From Acidisoma cellulosilyticum (GTDB lineage: Bacteria > Pseudomonadota > Alphaproteobacteria > Acetobacterales > Acetobacteraceae), in the NCBI RefSeq assembly GCF_020621385.1, contig NZ_JAESVA010000002.1, forward strand, positions 186,001-250,000: a stretch of DNA of 64,000 nt, in the 5' to 3' direction. Both the position numbers and the translations under genes were made by a program. The notes under the pieces were generated by a model, which was given only the letters and a program-made list of their open reading frames with translations, searched no databases and was not told where the DNA came from. Shown here piece after piece: positions 27,223 through 36,529 of the stretch (its first letter is position 1; each line of letters begins with the position of its first letter).

Positions 27223-28668
27223 TTATTGGTTGTTGTTGCTCAGATTGTCCGAGGGGCTGCCGTTGGTGTCGCCGAAGGTATTCGCCGTCGGGTCGCCGGT
27301 GCCGATCCAGGCATTCTTGACCGCACGGTAATAGCTGTTGTCGTCATACAGCGGCACACGCAGCCCGATATCCCGCGCCGTCAGACGGCCCATGGCCTCG
27401 GCCACGTTGTAGGAGGCGATCACCAGGTTCGCGAGGTTCTGCACCAGGGTCACCTGCGACTGCAGCAGCAGCTGCTGGGCATTCAAGACGTCCAAGGTCG
27501 TGCGGCTGCCGACGATGGCCTCGCGCTCGGTGCCGTCGAGCGCGATTTCGTTGGCTGCGATTTCCGCCCGCGTGCTGGTGATGGTCGCGCGGGTCGCCAC
27601 CAGGGTTTCCCAATACTGCTCGGCATTCTGGATGGCGGTGCGGCGCTGCAATTCCACCTGCTGGCGGGAATATTCGCGTTCCTGAACGGCCTGGCGGATG
27701 GCCGCATATTCCGAGCCACCCTGATAGATCGGCACGGTCAGCTGCGCCAGGATCTCGGCGCCGTTGGACACGTAGTCGGATTCGGCCTGGTTGATCTGCT
27801 TATAGAGCTGACCCTGGATCGACAGCTGCGGCATCAGCTTGGCCCAGGCGACATTGACGCCGTCCGACGACGCGGCCTGCGTGAACAGCGCCTGCACAAC
27901 CTGCGGATTGTTGGACCCTGCGTAATCCGACACCTGCCTTTTATTCTGGACCGGCAGAGCCATTGGCTGAGGCGGCGTCAGTCTGGCCGGTTCCAGGCCG
28001 ATCACCGCACGAAACTGCGCGCGCGACGTCTGCAGATTGCCGCGGGCCGTCTGCACTTCCGCTTCCGCCTGGGCGAGCGCGCTTTCGCTCTGTGCCACGT
28101 CGGTGCGGGTAATTTCACCGACCGAGAAACGATCCTGCGTCGCCTTCAACTGCTCTTTCAGAACTTGGGCATTGTTGATGGCGAGCGCCAGAAGCTGCTG
28201 GTTCTCGATCACCGTCACATAGGACTGGACGACGTTCGCAAATACTTGCTGCTCGATATTGATCAGGTTGGCGCGCTCGGCCATGACCTTGTTCTTGGCC
28301 TGAGCGACCGCCGCCTTGGTGCCGCCGCCATTATAGACGTTTTCGCTGATCGTGGCCGCGACCGAGGCCGTGTCGCGATTTTCGGTGATCGTCGATGTGC
28401 TGCCTGTCGACCCGAGCGCGCCGCCGCCTCCGGCCACGACATTGCCTTGAATATAGCCCGCGGTGCCCTGCAGCGTCACGGTTGGGCGCCAGCCGGCAAG
28501 CGCCGCCGGGACACCTTCATCGGTCGCCCGCAGATTGGCGCGTTCCGATTGCAGCGTCGGGTTGTTCGCATAGGCGGCTGCCAGCGACTGGTCCAGCGTC
28601 TGGGCCGCCGCGGGCAGCGCGCTGGCCAGAAAGCCGAGCCCGATCAGAATGCTAATGCGTGAGACCAT
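27223..28668 (-). CDS. tolC: TolC-family outer membrane channel
   Basis: The 481-residue protein starts with a clear signal peptide (VSRISILIGLGFLASALPAA then AQ), and two internally similar halves carry the long helical hairpins of TolC, with TLQSERANLRATDEGVPAA in the first and VQEREYSRQQVELQRRTAIQ in the second. NVYNGGGTKAAVAQAKN and VPIYQGGSEYAAIRQAVQ are the paired turn motifs. It should form the trimeric exit duct for tripartite pumps or type I secretion and may serve the RND operon at 8.9-13.2 kb. The start at 28668 fits the signal peptide better than earlier in-frame ATGs. Confidence 0.92.
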   Translation of the reverse strand: MVSRISILIGLGFLASALPAAAQTLDQSLAAAYANNPTLQSERANLRATDEGVPAALAGWRPTVTLQGTAGYIQGNVVAGGGGALGSTGSTSTITENRDTASVAATISENVYNGGGTKAAVAQAKNKVMAERANLINIEQQVFANVVQSYVTVIENQQLLALAINNAQVLKEQLKATQDRFSVGEITRTDVAQSESALAQAEAEVQTARGNLQTSRAQFRAVIGLEPARLTPPQPMALPVQNKRQVSDYAGSNNPQVVQALFTQAASSDGVNVAWAKLMPQLSIQGQLYKQINQAESDYVSNGAEILAQLTVPIYQGGSEYAAIRQAVQEREYSRQQVELQRRTAIQNAEQYWETLVATRATITSTRAEIAANEIALDGTEREAIVGSRTTLDVLNAQQLLLQSQVTLVQNLANLVIASYNVAEAMGRLTARDIGLRVPLYDDNSYYRAVKNAWIGTGDPTANTFGDTNGSPSDNLSNNNQ

Positions 28669-28909
28669 GAACCCCATTCCAATCTCCGACACCGCCTTGT
28701 CAACGCAAGGATGCCGGAACTTTCCAGACTAAACCGCAAGGCGAGCCCGAATGCGGGACCCCGATTAACCGACAACATGCATGAAAGGGCGCCGCGCGAA
28801 CAGCGTCCATTGTGCAATTTGCCACAAGATCAAGGGGCAACGTCATCCGCCTGCAATGATGTGATCCCGAAACCGTCGCCGGGTCAAATCCGAAACGGTC
28901 GGGACAGCC

Positions 28910-29596
28910 TCAGAACTGAAACTCCGGCACCGGCGCGAAGCCGGCCAGCGGCGCGGTCGTGCAATCAAATGCCGAGGTCAAAGCGAGGTTTTCGCCCTGG
29001 CGCTCGGCGATGACGGCGACACCGGTTGCGGTCGCTCCCGGCACGGCCTGCGACGCCCGGACGGTAACGAGGCGCCCCTGACCCGGCTTCAGCTGGCCGG
29101 CAAAAACGGCCGGAATGGCTGGAATCATGCCTTCGATCAGGATCGCATCCCAGGCCTGGACCCCTGGCAGGCCGGCCAAGGGGTCGCCCGCCTGGCTGGT
29201 GATGGTGAGGCCCAAGGCCTGATGGACGGCGCGACCATTGGCCAGCAGCGCGTCATCCGAATCGAGTGCCGTGACCCGCGCACCGCAGGCCGCGAGCACG
29301 GCGGCGCCGTAGCCGACGCCTGATCCCACGACCAGAATACGCTCGCCGTCGACCGGCGCCAGAAGCTGCGCGAGGCGCGCGAAAGCCAGCGGCGCCATCA
29401 GAAAGCGGCCACTACCGAGGTCGATATCCTGGTCGCCATAGGCCAGCGCCGCGAGGGCGCCGGGTAGAAACTGTTCGCGGGGAATGCGCCGCATGGCGTC
29501 CAACACCGCCGGGTGGGTGACTTTGGTCGGCCTGAGCTGGCTATCCACCATGAACTGCCGCGCCGTCGCGAAAGAAATTGCCGTGCTCGCCATCAT
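28910..29596 (-). CDS. pcm: Protein-L-isoaspartate O-methyltransferase family protein
   Basis: The 228-residue protein has the PCMT layout: ATARQFMVDSQLRPTKVTHPAV, RIPREQFLPGALAALAYGDQDIDLGSGRFLMAP and the SAM-binding VVGSGVGYGAAVLAA. The usual GxG reads VGSGVGYG, and the YxD/MxxPxxxA elements are retained loosely, as in alphaproteobacterial homologues beside tolC. It may methylate damaged isoaspartyl residues or have a related role. The start at 29596 follows GGTGG; a longer frame to 29656 is less likely. A 241-base gap with tolC promoter sequence separates it from tolC downstream. Confidence 0.85.
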   Translation of the reverse strand: MMASTAISFATARQFMVDSQLRPTKVTHPAVLDAMRRIPREQFLPGALAALAYGDQDIDLGSGRFLMAPLAFARLAQLLAPVDGERILVVGSGVGYGAAVLAACGARVTALDSDDALLANGRAVHQALGLTITSQAGDPLAGLPGVQAWDAILIEGMIPAIPAVFAGQLKPGQGRLVTVRASQAVPGATATGVAVIAERQGENLALTSAFDCTTAPLAGFAPVPEFQF

Positions 29597-29738
29597 GTCC
29601 ACCGCGTTCCAAGCCTTGGTGCGGGGCAACATAGCGGGGCAGATCACGGGCGCCAAGCAGGCAGGCCAATGCTGACCGCAATCGGGCGGACTTGACCAAT
29701 CTGCCTGGTCTATGGATAAGCCGCGTCAGACGCGCCAA

Positions 29739-29812
29739 GGTCCCGTGGCAGATCGGTTATGTAAGGGACTGCAAATCCCTCTAGCCCGGTTCGACTCCGG
29801 GCGGGACCTCCA
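29739..29812 (+). tRNA. tRNA-Cys (anticodon GCA)
   Basis: The 74-base sequence folds into a cloverleaf. The acceptor arm GGTCCCG pairs with CGGGACC, the anticodon arm AGGGA/TCCCT surrounds loop CTGCAAA with anticodon GCA, and the T-arm is CCCGG TTCGACT CCGGG. The CCA tail is encoded, preceded by discriminator U. Confidence 0.95.
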
Positions 29813-29871
29813 CAGCGGCGCTGCACCGCCCGGACCACTGGCCGCTTCTGGCCGCTATGCCCGGAAAAACA

Positions 29872-29877
29872 TTGACT
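29872..29877 (+). promoter_or_regulatory. Possible -35 element TTGACT upstream of helicase gene
   Basis: TTGACT lies in an AT-richer patch of the 233-base gap between tRNA-Cys and the DEAD-box helicase gene. No convincing -10 hexamer at 16-18 bases follows (CGATAC is nearest), so this is a weak call. Confidence 0.25.
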
Positions 29878-30045
29878 TTTTAGTGGCTGACCAGCGATAC
29901 CGCGCTGCAACGTTACCGGACCAGTTGTCCCGGCCGCCGAGTTTTGCGGGCCTCGGGACGTTTTTCCGTGTAATGACGTCATCGGCGCCGGGGATCCGGC
30001 ATCGGCCCCATCACGACGCAAGACCACCACAGGATCAGATCCTCT

Positions 30046-31797
30046 TTGTCTCTTCACGCAGCGTCTCAAACAGACGCAAACACTCAGGCGGCCGCCGCGG
30101 CCCCTCATGATACGACCAGTGCCGAGGCCCTGTCCCCGGCCGAAGCCGCGCCCGCCGCGGTTGACGTGGCGACGCCGCGCACGACTTTCGCCGATCTCGG
30201 CCTATCCGAGGATCTGCTCCGCGCCATTACCGAAAAAGGCTATGTCCACCCGACGCCCATTCAGGAGCAGGCGATCCCGATCGTGCTGCAGGGGCGCGAC
30301 GTCATGGGCGTCGCCCAGACCGGCACCGGTAAGACAGCGAGCTTCACCCTGCCGATGTGCGAAATCCTGTCGGGCTCCCGCGCCCGCGCCCGGATGCCCC
30401 GCAGCCTGATCCTGGAGCCGACGCGCGAACTGGCTTTGCAGGTCGCTGAGAATTTCGTCCAATACGGCAAGTATCTGAAGCTCAACCACGCGCTGCTCAT
30501 CGGCGGCGAAAGCATGTCCGATCAGAAGGAAGTTCTGATGCGCGGCGTGGATGTGCTGATCGCGACGCCGGGCCGGCTGATCGATATGTTCGAGCGTGGC
30601 GGCCTGCTGCTCAGCGATACCCGCATCCTGGTGGTGGACGAAGCCGACCGCATGCTGGACATGGGCTTCATCCCCGATGTCGAGCGCATCGTGTCCATGC
30701 TGCCCTCCACCCGCCAGACGCTGCTGTTCAGCGCGACCATGGCGAAGGAGATCCGCCGCCTGGCGGACGCCTTCCTGCAGAACCCGAAAGAGATCAAGAC
30801 CGCCGCCGCCGCTTCCGTCGCGACGACCATTACCAGTGGTCTGGTGATCGTGGACGAGCAGGACAAGCGCCGCGCGCTGCGCCAGCTGATCAAATCGGAG
30901 CAGGTGCAGACCGCGCTGATCTTCTGCAATCGCAAGCGCGACGTCGATATCCTGTATAAGTCTCTGCAGCGCCATGGCTTCAGCGTCGGCGCTCTGCACG
31001 GCGATCTGCCGCAATCCGCGCGTTTCGCGACGCTGGAGAAATTCCGCGCCAACGAATTGCAGCTGCTGGTCTGCTCGGACGTCGCGGCACGCGGCATCGA
31101 TATCGGCGGGCTGAGCCATGTCTTCAATTTCGACGTGCCGCATCACTCGGAAGATTATGTCCATCGCATCGGCCGCACTGGCCGCGCCGGTCGCGAAGGC
31201 CGTGCCTTTACCCTGGCGACCCCCGGTCAGCAGGAAGCGGTCGCTGCGATCGAGAAGCTGACGGGTAAGCTGATCCCGCAAATTCACGTCGAAGGCTTCG
31301 CGCTTCTGGGCTGGTCCGAGGCGAGCGAAAGCCGCGGCAGAGGTCGTGGCCGGGGTCGCGGCAAGGATACGAAGGACCATAAGCCGGCGGCGAAAGACGC
31401 AGCACCGGTGGCAGCGGAAGGCAGCAGCCCTGCGGCTAGCGGCCAGCCGCCGAAAGCCCGGAACAAGCCCAAGGATCGGGTCAGCGAGGCCAAGGCCGCG
31501 CCTGAGGCACAGGTCGCGGAGACCCGTCAGGCCGCGCCGCGCCCGACCGAACCGCGTCAGCCCGAGCCCCGTCAGTCCGAGCCGCGGGCGAAGCCCGACC
31601 GTGGCGATCAGTCAGCCCGGCCCTATCGCGACCGTGGCGGCGATCTTGGCCCCTCCGTCGTCGGTTTCGGCGAGGATATCCCGGCCTTCATGCTCGTCCG
31701 TCGTCGCAGCCAGGGTGTGGCCAGCGTCGATGCGCCCGGTTTCGTGCCGGGTGACGAGAGCCAGGCGCGTGCCGAGGCATCCGAGGATGGCGTCTGA
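30046..31797 (+). CDS. DEAD-box RNA helicase (RhlE/DbpA-like) with basic tail
   Basis: The 583-residue protein has an alanine-rich leader, then a full DEAD-box core from about residue 46: HPTPIQEQAIP (Q motif), AQTGTGKT, PTRELALQ, TPGRLID, VVDEADRMLDMG, SAT, and the C-terminal half with ARGIDI and HRIGRTGR. After about residue 430 a low-complexity tail holds RGRGRGRGRG and many P, E, R and Q repeats, the RNA-binding extension typical of RhlE-type proteins. It unwinds RNA in ribosome assembly, mRNA turnover or cold adaptation. The TTG start at 30046 follows AGGATCAGATCC; a GTG nearer the core is an alternative. Confidence 0.9.
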   Translation: MSLHAASQTDANTQAAAAAPHDTTSAEALSPAEAAPAAVDVATPRTTFADLGLSEDLLRAITEKGYVHPTPIQEQAIPIVLQGRDVMGVAQTGTGKTASFTLPMCEILSGSRARARMPRSLILEPTRELALQVAENFVQYGKYLKLNHALLIGGESMSDQKEVLMRGVDVLIATPGRLIDMFERGGLLLSDTRILVVDEADRMLDMGFIPDVERIVSMLPSTRQTLLFSATMAKEIRRLADAFLQNPKEIKTAAAASVATTITSGLVIVDEQDKRRALRQLIKSEQVQTALIFCNRKRDVDILYKSLQRHGFSVGALHGDLPQSARFATLEKFRANELQLLVCSDVAARGIDIGGLSHVFNFDVPHHSEDYVHRIGRTGRAGREGRAFTLATPGQQEAVAAIEKLTGKLIPQIHVEGFALLGWSEASESRGRGRGRGRGKDTKDHKPAAKDAAPVAAEGSSPAASGQPPKARNKPKDRVSEAKAAPEAQVAETRQAAPRPTEPRQPEPRQSEPRAKPDRGDQSARPYRDRGGDLGPSVVGFGEDIPAFMLVRRRSQGVASVDAPGFVPGDESQARAEASEDGV

Positions 31798-31854
31798 GAC
31801 CAACCTGGTCTCATCGCCCTCCATTTTCCTTTCTCTGTTGCTGAATTTGACGCC

Positions 31855-33186
31855 ATGACCATCGGTCCGGATGCGCCGACCTTCACCGCCCGCATTCAGG
31901 GCATCGGCGCCGACGGCGACGGTCTTTCCCGCATGGCGGACGGCCGCTCGCTGTTTCTGCCATTTACCTTGCCGGGTGAGAGCGTCGAAGCGCGCCCGGT
32001 GATGCGGCGTGGCCAAGGTGTGGCCGGCATTGCCGAAACCATTCTGGAGCCGAGCCCCGAGCGCGCGGAGCCGCCCTGCCCCCATTTCGGCACCTGCGGC
32101 GGCTGCACTTTGCAGCATTGGCAGGATGCGGGCATCGCCCACTGGAAGACCGGTGCGCTGGTCCAGGCCCTGAAACACGCGGGCTACGACGATACGGTGA
32201 TCGCACCGATCCGCACCACCGGCCCCGGCAATCGCCGTCGCGTCGATCTTGCCATTCGCAAACAGGCCGGCATCGCCATCATCGGCTTCCATCAGGTGCG
32301 GGCCGATGCCATCGTGGCCATCGAAACCTGCCTGGTGGCGGACCCGGCGATTGTCGCGATCCTGCCCGCCTTGCGCCGGCTGGTGCCGCGTTTGCAGGCG
32401 ATCCATCGCGACGCGAGCTGCGCCATCAATGCGCTGGACAGCGGGCTCGACCTGCTGTTCCGCGTCGACGCGGATTTAACGGCCGGCGACCGTCGCCTGC
32501 TGGCGGCTTTCGCGGCCGAGCACGACATCCCGCGCATCGCCTGGGCACTGAAGGACGGCACGGTCGAGATCGCGGCCCAGTTGTCGCCGGTGCGGATCAT
32601 GCTGTCGGGCGCGCCTGTGCCGGTCGCACCTGGCGGGTTCTTGCAGGCGACGCCGGACGGCGAGGCCGCGATCATCGCCGCCGTGCTGGCCGGTCTGCCC
32701 GAAAAGCTGAAGCCCCGCGACCGCATCATCGAATTGCATGCCGGCTGCGGCACGCTGACCTTCGCTCTCGCCCGCCATGCGCGCGTCATCGCCTATGAAG
32801 GTGACGGTTACGCCGTGACGGCTTTGCAGAAAGGCAGCAGCGAGGTCGGGCTGCATGGGCCGATCACGGCCCATAAGCGCGATCTGATGCGCCAGCCGCT
32901 GCTGCCCAATGAGTTCAAGGACGCGGCGGTTGTCGTGCTGGACCCGCCGTTCGGCGGCGCCCTGCCGCAGATCGAGGCGATTGCGGCTTCGACCGTCACC
33001 CGCGTCATCTATGTCAGCTGCAATCCGCAAGCCCTGGCGCGGGACGCGGCCGTGCTGCGCGCCGCCGGTTTCGCGTTGATATCGGCCGCGCCCATCGACC
33101 AGTTTCTGTGGTCAAGCCGGTTGGAGAGCGTGACGGTCTTTACCCGCGCGGCACCGCCCCGCGCCCGTGCCCGACCGCCACGCTGA
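31855..33186 (+). CDS. TrmA/RlmD-family RNA (uracil-5-)-methyltransferase
   Basis: The 443-residue protein starts with a short TRAM-like beta barrel and has an iron-sulfur cluster motif, CPHFGTCGGC, with the fourth cysteine near residue 158 in IETCLVAD. The C-terminal Rossmann methylase carries the LHAGCGTLTFALA and VLDPPFGGALPQIE motifs, and YVSCNPQAL holds the catalytic cysteine. It should make 5-methyluridine in 23S rRNA or tRNA using SAM, as RlmCD or TrmA. Which base is modified cannot be told. It follows the helicase gene by 57 bases and may share its transcript, consistent with RNA processing roles. Confidence 0.88.
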   Translation: MTIGPDAPTFTARIQGIGADGDGLSRMADGRSLFLPFTLPGESVEARPVMRRGQGVAGIAETILEPSPERAEPPCPHFGTCGGCTLQHWQDAGIAHWKTGALVQALKHAGYDDTVIAPIRTTGPGNRRRVDLAIRKQAGIAIIGFHQVRADAIVAIETCLVADPAIVAILPALRRLVPRLQAIHRDASCAINALDSGLDLLFRVDADLTAGDRRLLAAFAAEHDIPRIAWALKDGTVEIAAQLSPVRIMLSGAPVPVAPGGFLQATPDGEAAIIAAVLAGLPEKLKPRDRIIELHAGCGTLTFALARHARVIAYEGDGYAVTALQKGSSEVGLHGPITAHKRDLMRQPLLPNEFKDAAVVVLDPPFGGALPQIEAIAASTVTRVIYVSCNPQALARDAAVLRAAGFALISAAPIDQFLWSSRLESVTVFTRAAPPRARARPPR

Positions 33187-33196
33187 GCGGGTGTGC

Positions 33197-33210
33197 TGAC
33201 CGATCGGTCA
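33197..33210. promoter_or_regulatory. TetR-type palindrome upstream of pqiA
   Basis: TGACCGATCGGTCA is a perfect 14-base palindrome about 160 bases before pqiA, in the 185-base gap that must hold its promoter. It matches the site before the RND operon in both six-base arms and nearly matches the site before the tetR gene near 51 kb. Confidence 0.55.
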
Positions 33211-33258
33211 GTTTTCTGCTCGCTTGCATTGACGCCGCCCTCTCGCCATCCCAAAAGT

Positions 33259-33283
33259 TAGGCCCATATGGGCTTTGGGCCTA
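33259..33283. promoter_or_regulatory. Second inverted repeat upstream of pqiA
   Basis: TAGGCCCA and TGGGCCTA form perfect 8-base arms with a 9-base gap, and the segment includes the 12-base palindrome GCCCATATGGGC (33262-33273). It lies about 90 bases before pqiA and may be another operator or an mRNA hairpin. Confidence 0.35.
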
Positions 33284-33371
33284 CGCAAGACTGCCGGTCC
33301 AATCTGCCTGAGCCGCCCGCGAAACCTCCAAGTGCAAGGACTTAGCCCCTGCAGACCAATGAGAGCACCGG

Positions 33372-34805
33372 ATGGCCGAGCCCGATCTAGTCGAAGCCCG
33401 CGCGGCATACAGGCTGGATCATTGGCGGGAATGTCCGGATTGCGGACTGGTTTCCGCGCTGCCTGATATGGAGCCCGGCCTGGTCGCGGAATGCCCGCGC
33501 TGCCGCAAGACGCTGTGGCGCATGCTGCGCGCCCCGTTCAGCTTCCCCATCGCCTGCGGCATGGCGGCAACCTTATTCTATGCCTTCGCGCTGGTCGCGC
33601 CCTTCCTGGAAATCTCGGCCTATGGTCGCTTCCAGCTCGCCCGGCTGGAGACGGGGCCGGATAACCTGATGAGCCAGGGCTATCTGGCGCTCGGCATGCT
33701 GGTGCTGGCCGTCACCGCTGTGTTCCCCGGCGTCAAACTCGGCATCATGCTGACGACGCTGATCGGGCTGGAGACGGGTTTCGTGCCGCCGCGCGTGTCG
33801 ATCGCGCTGTTCCGGCTCTATCACCGCATCACCCCCTGGTCGATGATCGACGTCTATCTGCTGGGCTTCCTGGTGGCATACACGCGACTGATCGCCATTG
33901 CCCATGTGCATCTCGATACCTCGCTTTATGCCTTGATCGGGCTGATGGTCTCGATGGCCGCGGCCGACGGCGCGCTGGACCGCGAAGCCGTCTGGCGGGC
34001 GTTGGAACGCAACGATCTGGCCGCCGACGCGCGCTATATCCGCCGGCATCCGACAGCGAAGGTGGGACCGACGCCGGGCGAGCAGGAACTGGCCGAGCCC
34101 CAGGTCATCGGCTGCCATACCTGTCACTTGGTCAACCACGCCGCCCCCGGCGATCATTGCCGCCGTTGCGACGGGTTGCTGCATCCGCGCAAGCATGACA
34201 GCACCGCCCGCACCTGGGCCTTCCTGCTCGCGGCGCTTTGCCTCTACATCCCGGCCAATATCTATCCGGTGATGATCATAACCCAGATCGGTCAGACGCA
34301 GAGTTTCACCATCATGGGCGGCATCAAGGAACTGATCGACTACGGCTTGCTGCCTCTGGCCGCCCTGGTTTTTGTGGCCTCCATCACCATTCCGCTGGCC
34401 AAGCTGATCACGCTCGCTTTCCTGCTGATCCAGACGCAGCGCGGCCGCACCACGCAATTGAACGGCCGCACGCGGGCGTTTCGTATCATCGATTTCATCG
34501 GCCGCTGGTCGATGATCGATATTTTCATGATTTCCATCCTTGTCGCCCTCGTCCGCTTCGACCAGTTCGCCCAGATCACGGCCCAGGTCGGCGCGCCCTG
34601 CTTCGCGGGCGTTGTGGTGTTGACGATGTTCGCGGTCATGACCTTCGATCCCCGCACCATGTGGGACGCGACCCGCGGCCAAGCCGCTGCCTACCCGACA
34701 GCCGGCATGCCGGCCGCCGGACCGCCCACACCCGCCTCGCCCACACCCGCCTCGCCCTTGTCCGCCGATGACCGCGGCATGGGTGCCAAGGATGCCACTG
34801 CATGA
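33372..34805 (+). CDS. pqiA: Intermembrane transport protein PqiA-like
   Basis: The 477-residue protein has two tandem PqiA units, each with a zinc-ribbon-like cysteine quartet (CPDC...CPRC near 20-40, CHTC...CRRC near 255-275) and four membrane helices; the RITPWSMIDVYLLGFLVA and IGRWSMIDIFMISILVAL segments are the repeat's hallmark. PqiA is the inner-membrane partner of the PqiB tunnel that moves lipids between membranes. The C-terminus ends in a short PTPASP tandem repeat unlike the rest. The stop overlaps pqiB by 4 bases. Two palindromes upstream suggest specific control. Confidence 0.92.
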   Translation: MAEPDLVEARAAYRLDHWRECPDCGLVSALPDMEPGLVAECPRCRKTLWRMLRAPFSFPIACGMAATLFYAFALVAPFLEISAYGRFQLARLETGPDNLMSQGYLALGMLVLAVTAVFPGVKLGIMLTTLIGLETGFVPPRVSIALFRLYHRITPWSMIDVYLLGFLVAYTRLIAIAHVHLDTSLYALIGLMVSMAAADGALDREAVWRALERNDLAADARYIRRHPTAKVGPTPGEQELAEPQVIGCHTCHLVNHAAPGDHCRRCDGLLHPRKHDSTARTWAFLLAALCLYIPANIYPVMIITQIGQTQSFTIMGGIKELIDYGLLPLAALVFVASITIPLAKLITLAFLLIQTQRGRTTQLNGRTRAFRIIDFIGRWSMIDIFMISILVALVRFDQFAQITAQVGAPCFAGVVVLTMFAVMTFDPRTMWDATRGQAAAYPTAGMPAAGPPTPASPTPASPLSADDRGMGAKDATA

Positions 34806-36529
34806 CCGATCCCGACCACCCGCCGCGCGTCGACGACCAGCCGGCCCAGCCAGCCATGCCGCCGCCGCCGGTTCATATTCGCCGGCGACATTTCTCCTTC
34901 GTCTGGATCATTCCGATCCTGGCGGCGGTGATCGCGATCTATCTCGGCTACCGCACGATTATCGAGCAGGGGCCGCTGGTCACCATCACCTTCAACACCG
35001 CCCAGGGCCTGGCCGCGGGCCAGACCCAGATCAAATACAAGGCGGTGGCGCTCGGCACGGTCGAGAGCATCGATCTCAGCCCGGATAACGACCATGTCGT
35101 CGTGCGGGTGCGCATGAACAATCTCGGCACACGCTTCCTGACCAACCATGCGCGCTTCTGGGTGGTGCGGCCGCGCTTCTCGGTCACCAATCTGTCGGGC
35201 CTCGACACCCTCGTGTCGGGCGCGTTCATCGGCATCGACCCTGGCAGCAAGGGCGGGCATTACGAGACGCATTTCAAGGGGCTGGAGGAACCGCCCGGCG
35301 TGCGGTCCGACGTGCCCGGCAGCACCTATGTGCTGCGTGCCGATAGCATCGGCTCGATCTCCAGCGGATCGCCCGTCTTCTATCGCGACGTCGTGGTCGG
35401 CGAAGTGCTGGGCTACGACCTCGGCGACGGCATCGGCCCGGTCACGGTCAATATCTTCGTGCGGGCGCCCTACAATAAGCTGGTCAAGCCGCAGAGCCAT
35501 TTCTGGGATTCATCGGGCCTGTCGCTCGGCTTCCAGAATGGCGGCTTCCATGTCGAAGTGCAGAGCCTGGAAGCCTTGCTCGCGGGGGGCGTGACCTTCG
35601 ACCTGCCGCCTGACGCCATCGACGCCGCCGCCAGTCCGAACAACGCGACCTTCCATCTGTTCGACAACAAGGCGGATGCGGATTCGGCCGGCTATTCGCA
35701 CAAAGTGCCGGCCGTCGCCTATTTCCAAAGCTCGGTCTCGGGCATCAGCCGCGGCACGCCGGTGACGATCTTCGGCATGCAGGTGGGTGAGGTCACGAAC
35801 GTCAAACTGCTGATCAACCCAACGACGGGCGCTGCCCGCGTGCGGGTGGCTTTGGAACTGCAACCCGAGCGGGTGTTCAGCGACTCTGACTTCCCCAAGA
35901 ACCTGGACCCGATGGTGGTGCTGCAGCACATGGTCGATGCCGGCCTGCGCATCTCCATCGCCAGCAGCAATTTCATCACCGGGCAGAAGGAATTGGCGCT
36001 GACGATCGAGCCCCAGTCGCCGCATGTTCAGCTGACCAAGGAGGGTGACGCCATCCTGCTGCCGAATTCGGACGGCAGCGGCGACCCGCTGACCGCGCTC
36101 TCCACGATCACCGCCAAGCTGTCCGCCATTCCGTTCAGCGAAATCGGGCAGAACCTGAACAAGCTGCTTGTCACCGCGAATGGCACGCTGGGCGGGGACG
36201 ACGTGAAGAAGGCGATCGCGTCGCTCTCCACCACGTTGCAGAGCGTGCAGACGCTGGTCGACAATACCAATCGCGGATTGCAGCCGACCTTGAAGCAACT
36301 GCCGGTGATGACCGCCAACCTCAACGCCACATTGCGCGAGGCGAACCAGACGCTGGGGCAATTCAGCCGCAGCTATGGCGGAAATTCAGATTTCTCGCGC
36401 AGCGTCGGCCAGCTTCTGTCCCAGGCCGATGGCGCGCTTCGCTCGGTCAAGGAACTGACCGATTATCTGGATCGCCATCCGGAAGCTCTCATTCTCGGCC
36501 GCACCGGCCGAGCGACAGGTGGACAATGA
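34802..36529 (+). CDS. pqiB: MCE-domain intermembrane transport protein PqiB-like
   Basis: The 575-residue protein has a proline-rich cytoplasmic N-terminus, one membrane helix at about 31-50 and three MCE domains. The first opens with FNTAQGLAAGQTQIKYKAVALG, the second with LRADSIGSISSGSPVFYRDVVVGEVLGY and the third with YFQSSVSGISRGTPVTIFGMQVGEV. A long helical tail follows. PqiB forms a hexameric syringe across the periplasm for lipid movement. It overlaps pqiA and pqiC by 4 bases each, so the three are translationally coupled. Confidence 0.93.
   Translation: MTDPDHPPRVDDQPAQPAMPPPPVHIRRRHFSFVWIIPILAAVIAIYLGYRTIIEQGPLVTITFNTAQGLAAGQTQIKYKAVALGTVESIDLSPDNDHVVVRVRMNNLGTRFLTNHARFWVVRPRFSVTNLSGLDTLVSGAFIGIDPGSKGGHYETHFKGLEEPPGVRSDVPGSTYVLRADSIGSISSGSPVFYRDVVVGEVLGYDLGDGIGPVTVNIFVRAPYNKLVKPQSHFWDSSGLSLGFQNGGFHVEVQSLEALLAGGVTFDLPPDAIDAAASPNNATFHLFDNKADADSAGYSHKVPAVAYFQSSVSGISRGTPVTIFGMQVGEVTNVKLLINPTTGAARVRVALELQPERVFSDSDFPKNLDPMVVLQHMVDAGLRISIASSNFITGQKELALTIEPQSPHVQLTKEGDAILLPNSDGSGDPLTALSTITAKLSAIPFSEIGQNLNKLLVTANGTLGGDDVKKAIASLSTTLQSVQTLVDNTNRGLQPTLKQLPVMTANLNATLREANQTLGQFSRSYGGNSDFSRSVGQLLSQADGALRSVKELTDYLDRHPEALILGRTGRATGGQ

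Noticed and set aside
34727-34757. Short tandem repeat near the pqiA 3' end as a possible array
   Set aside because: It is only two 15-base units coding for PTPAS in frame, so it is a protein tail repeat, not a CRISPR or regulatory array.
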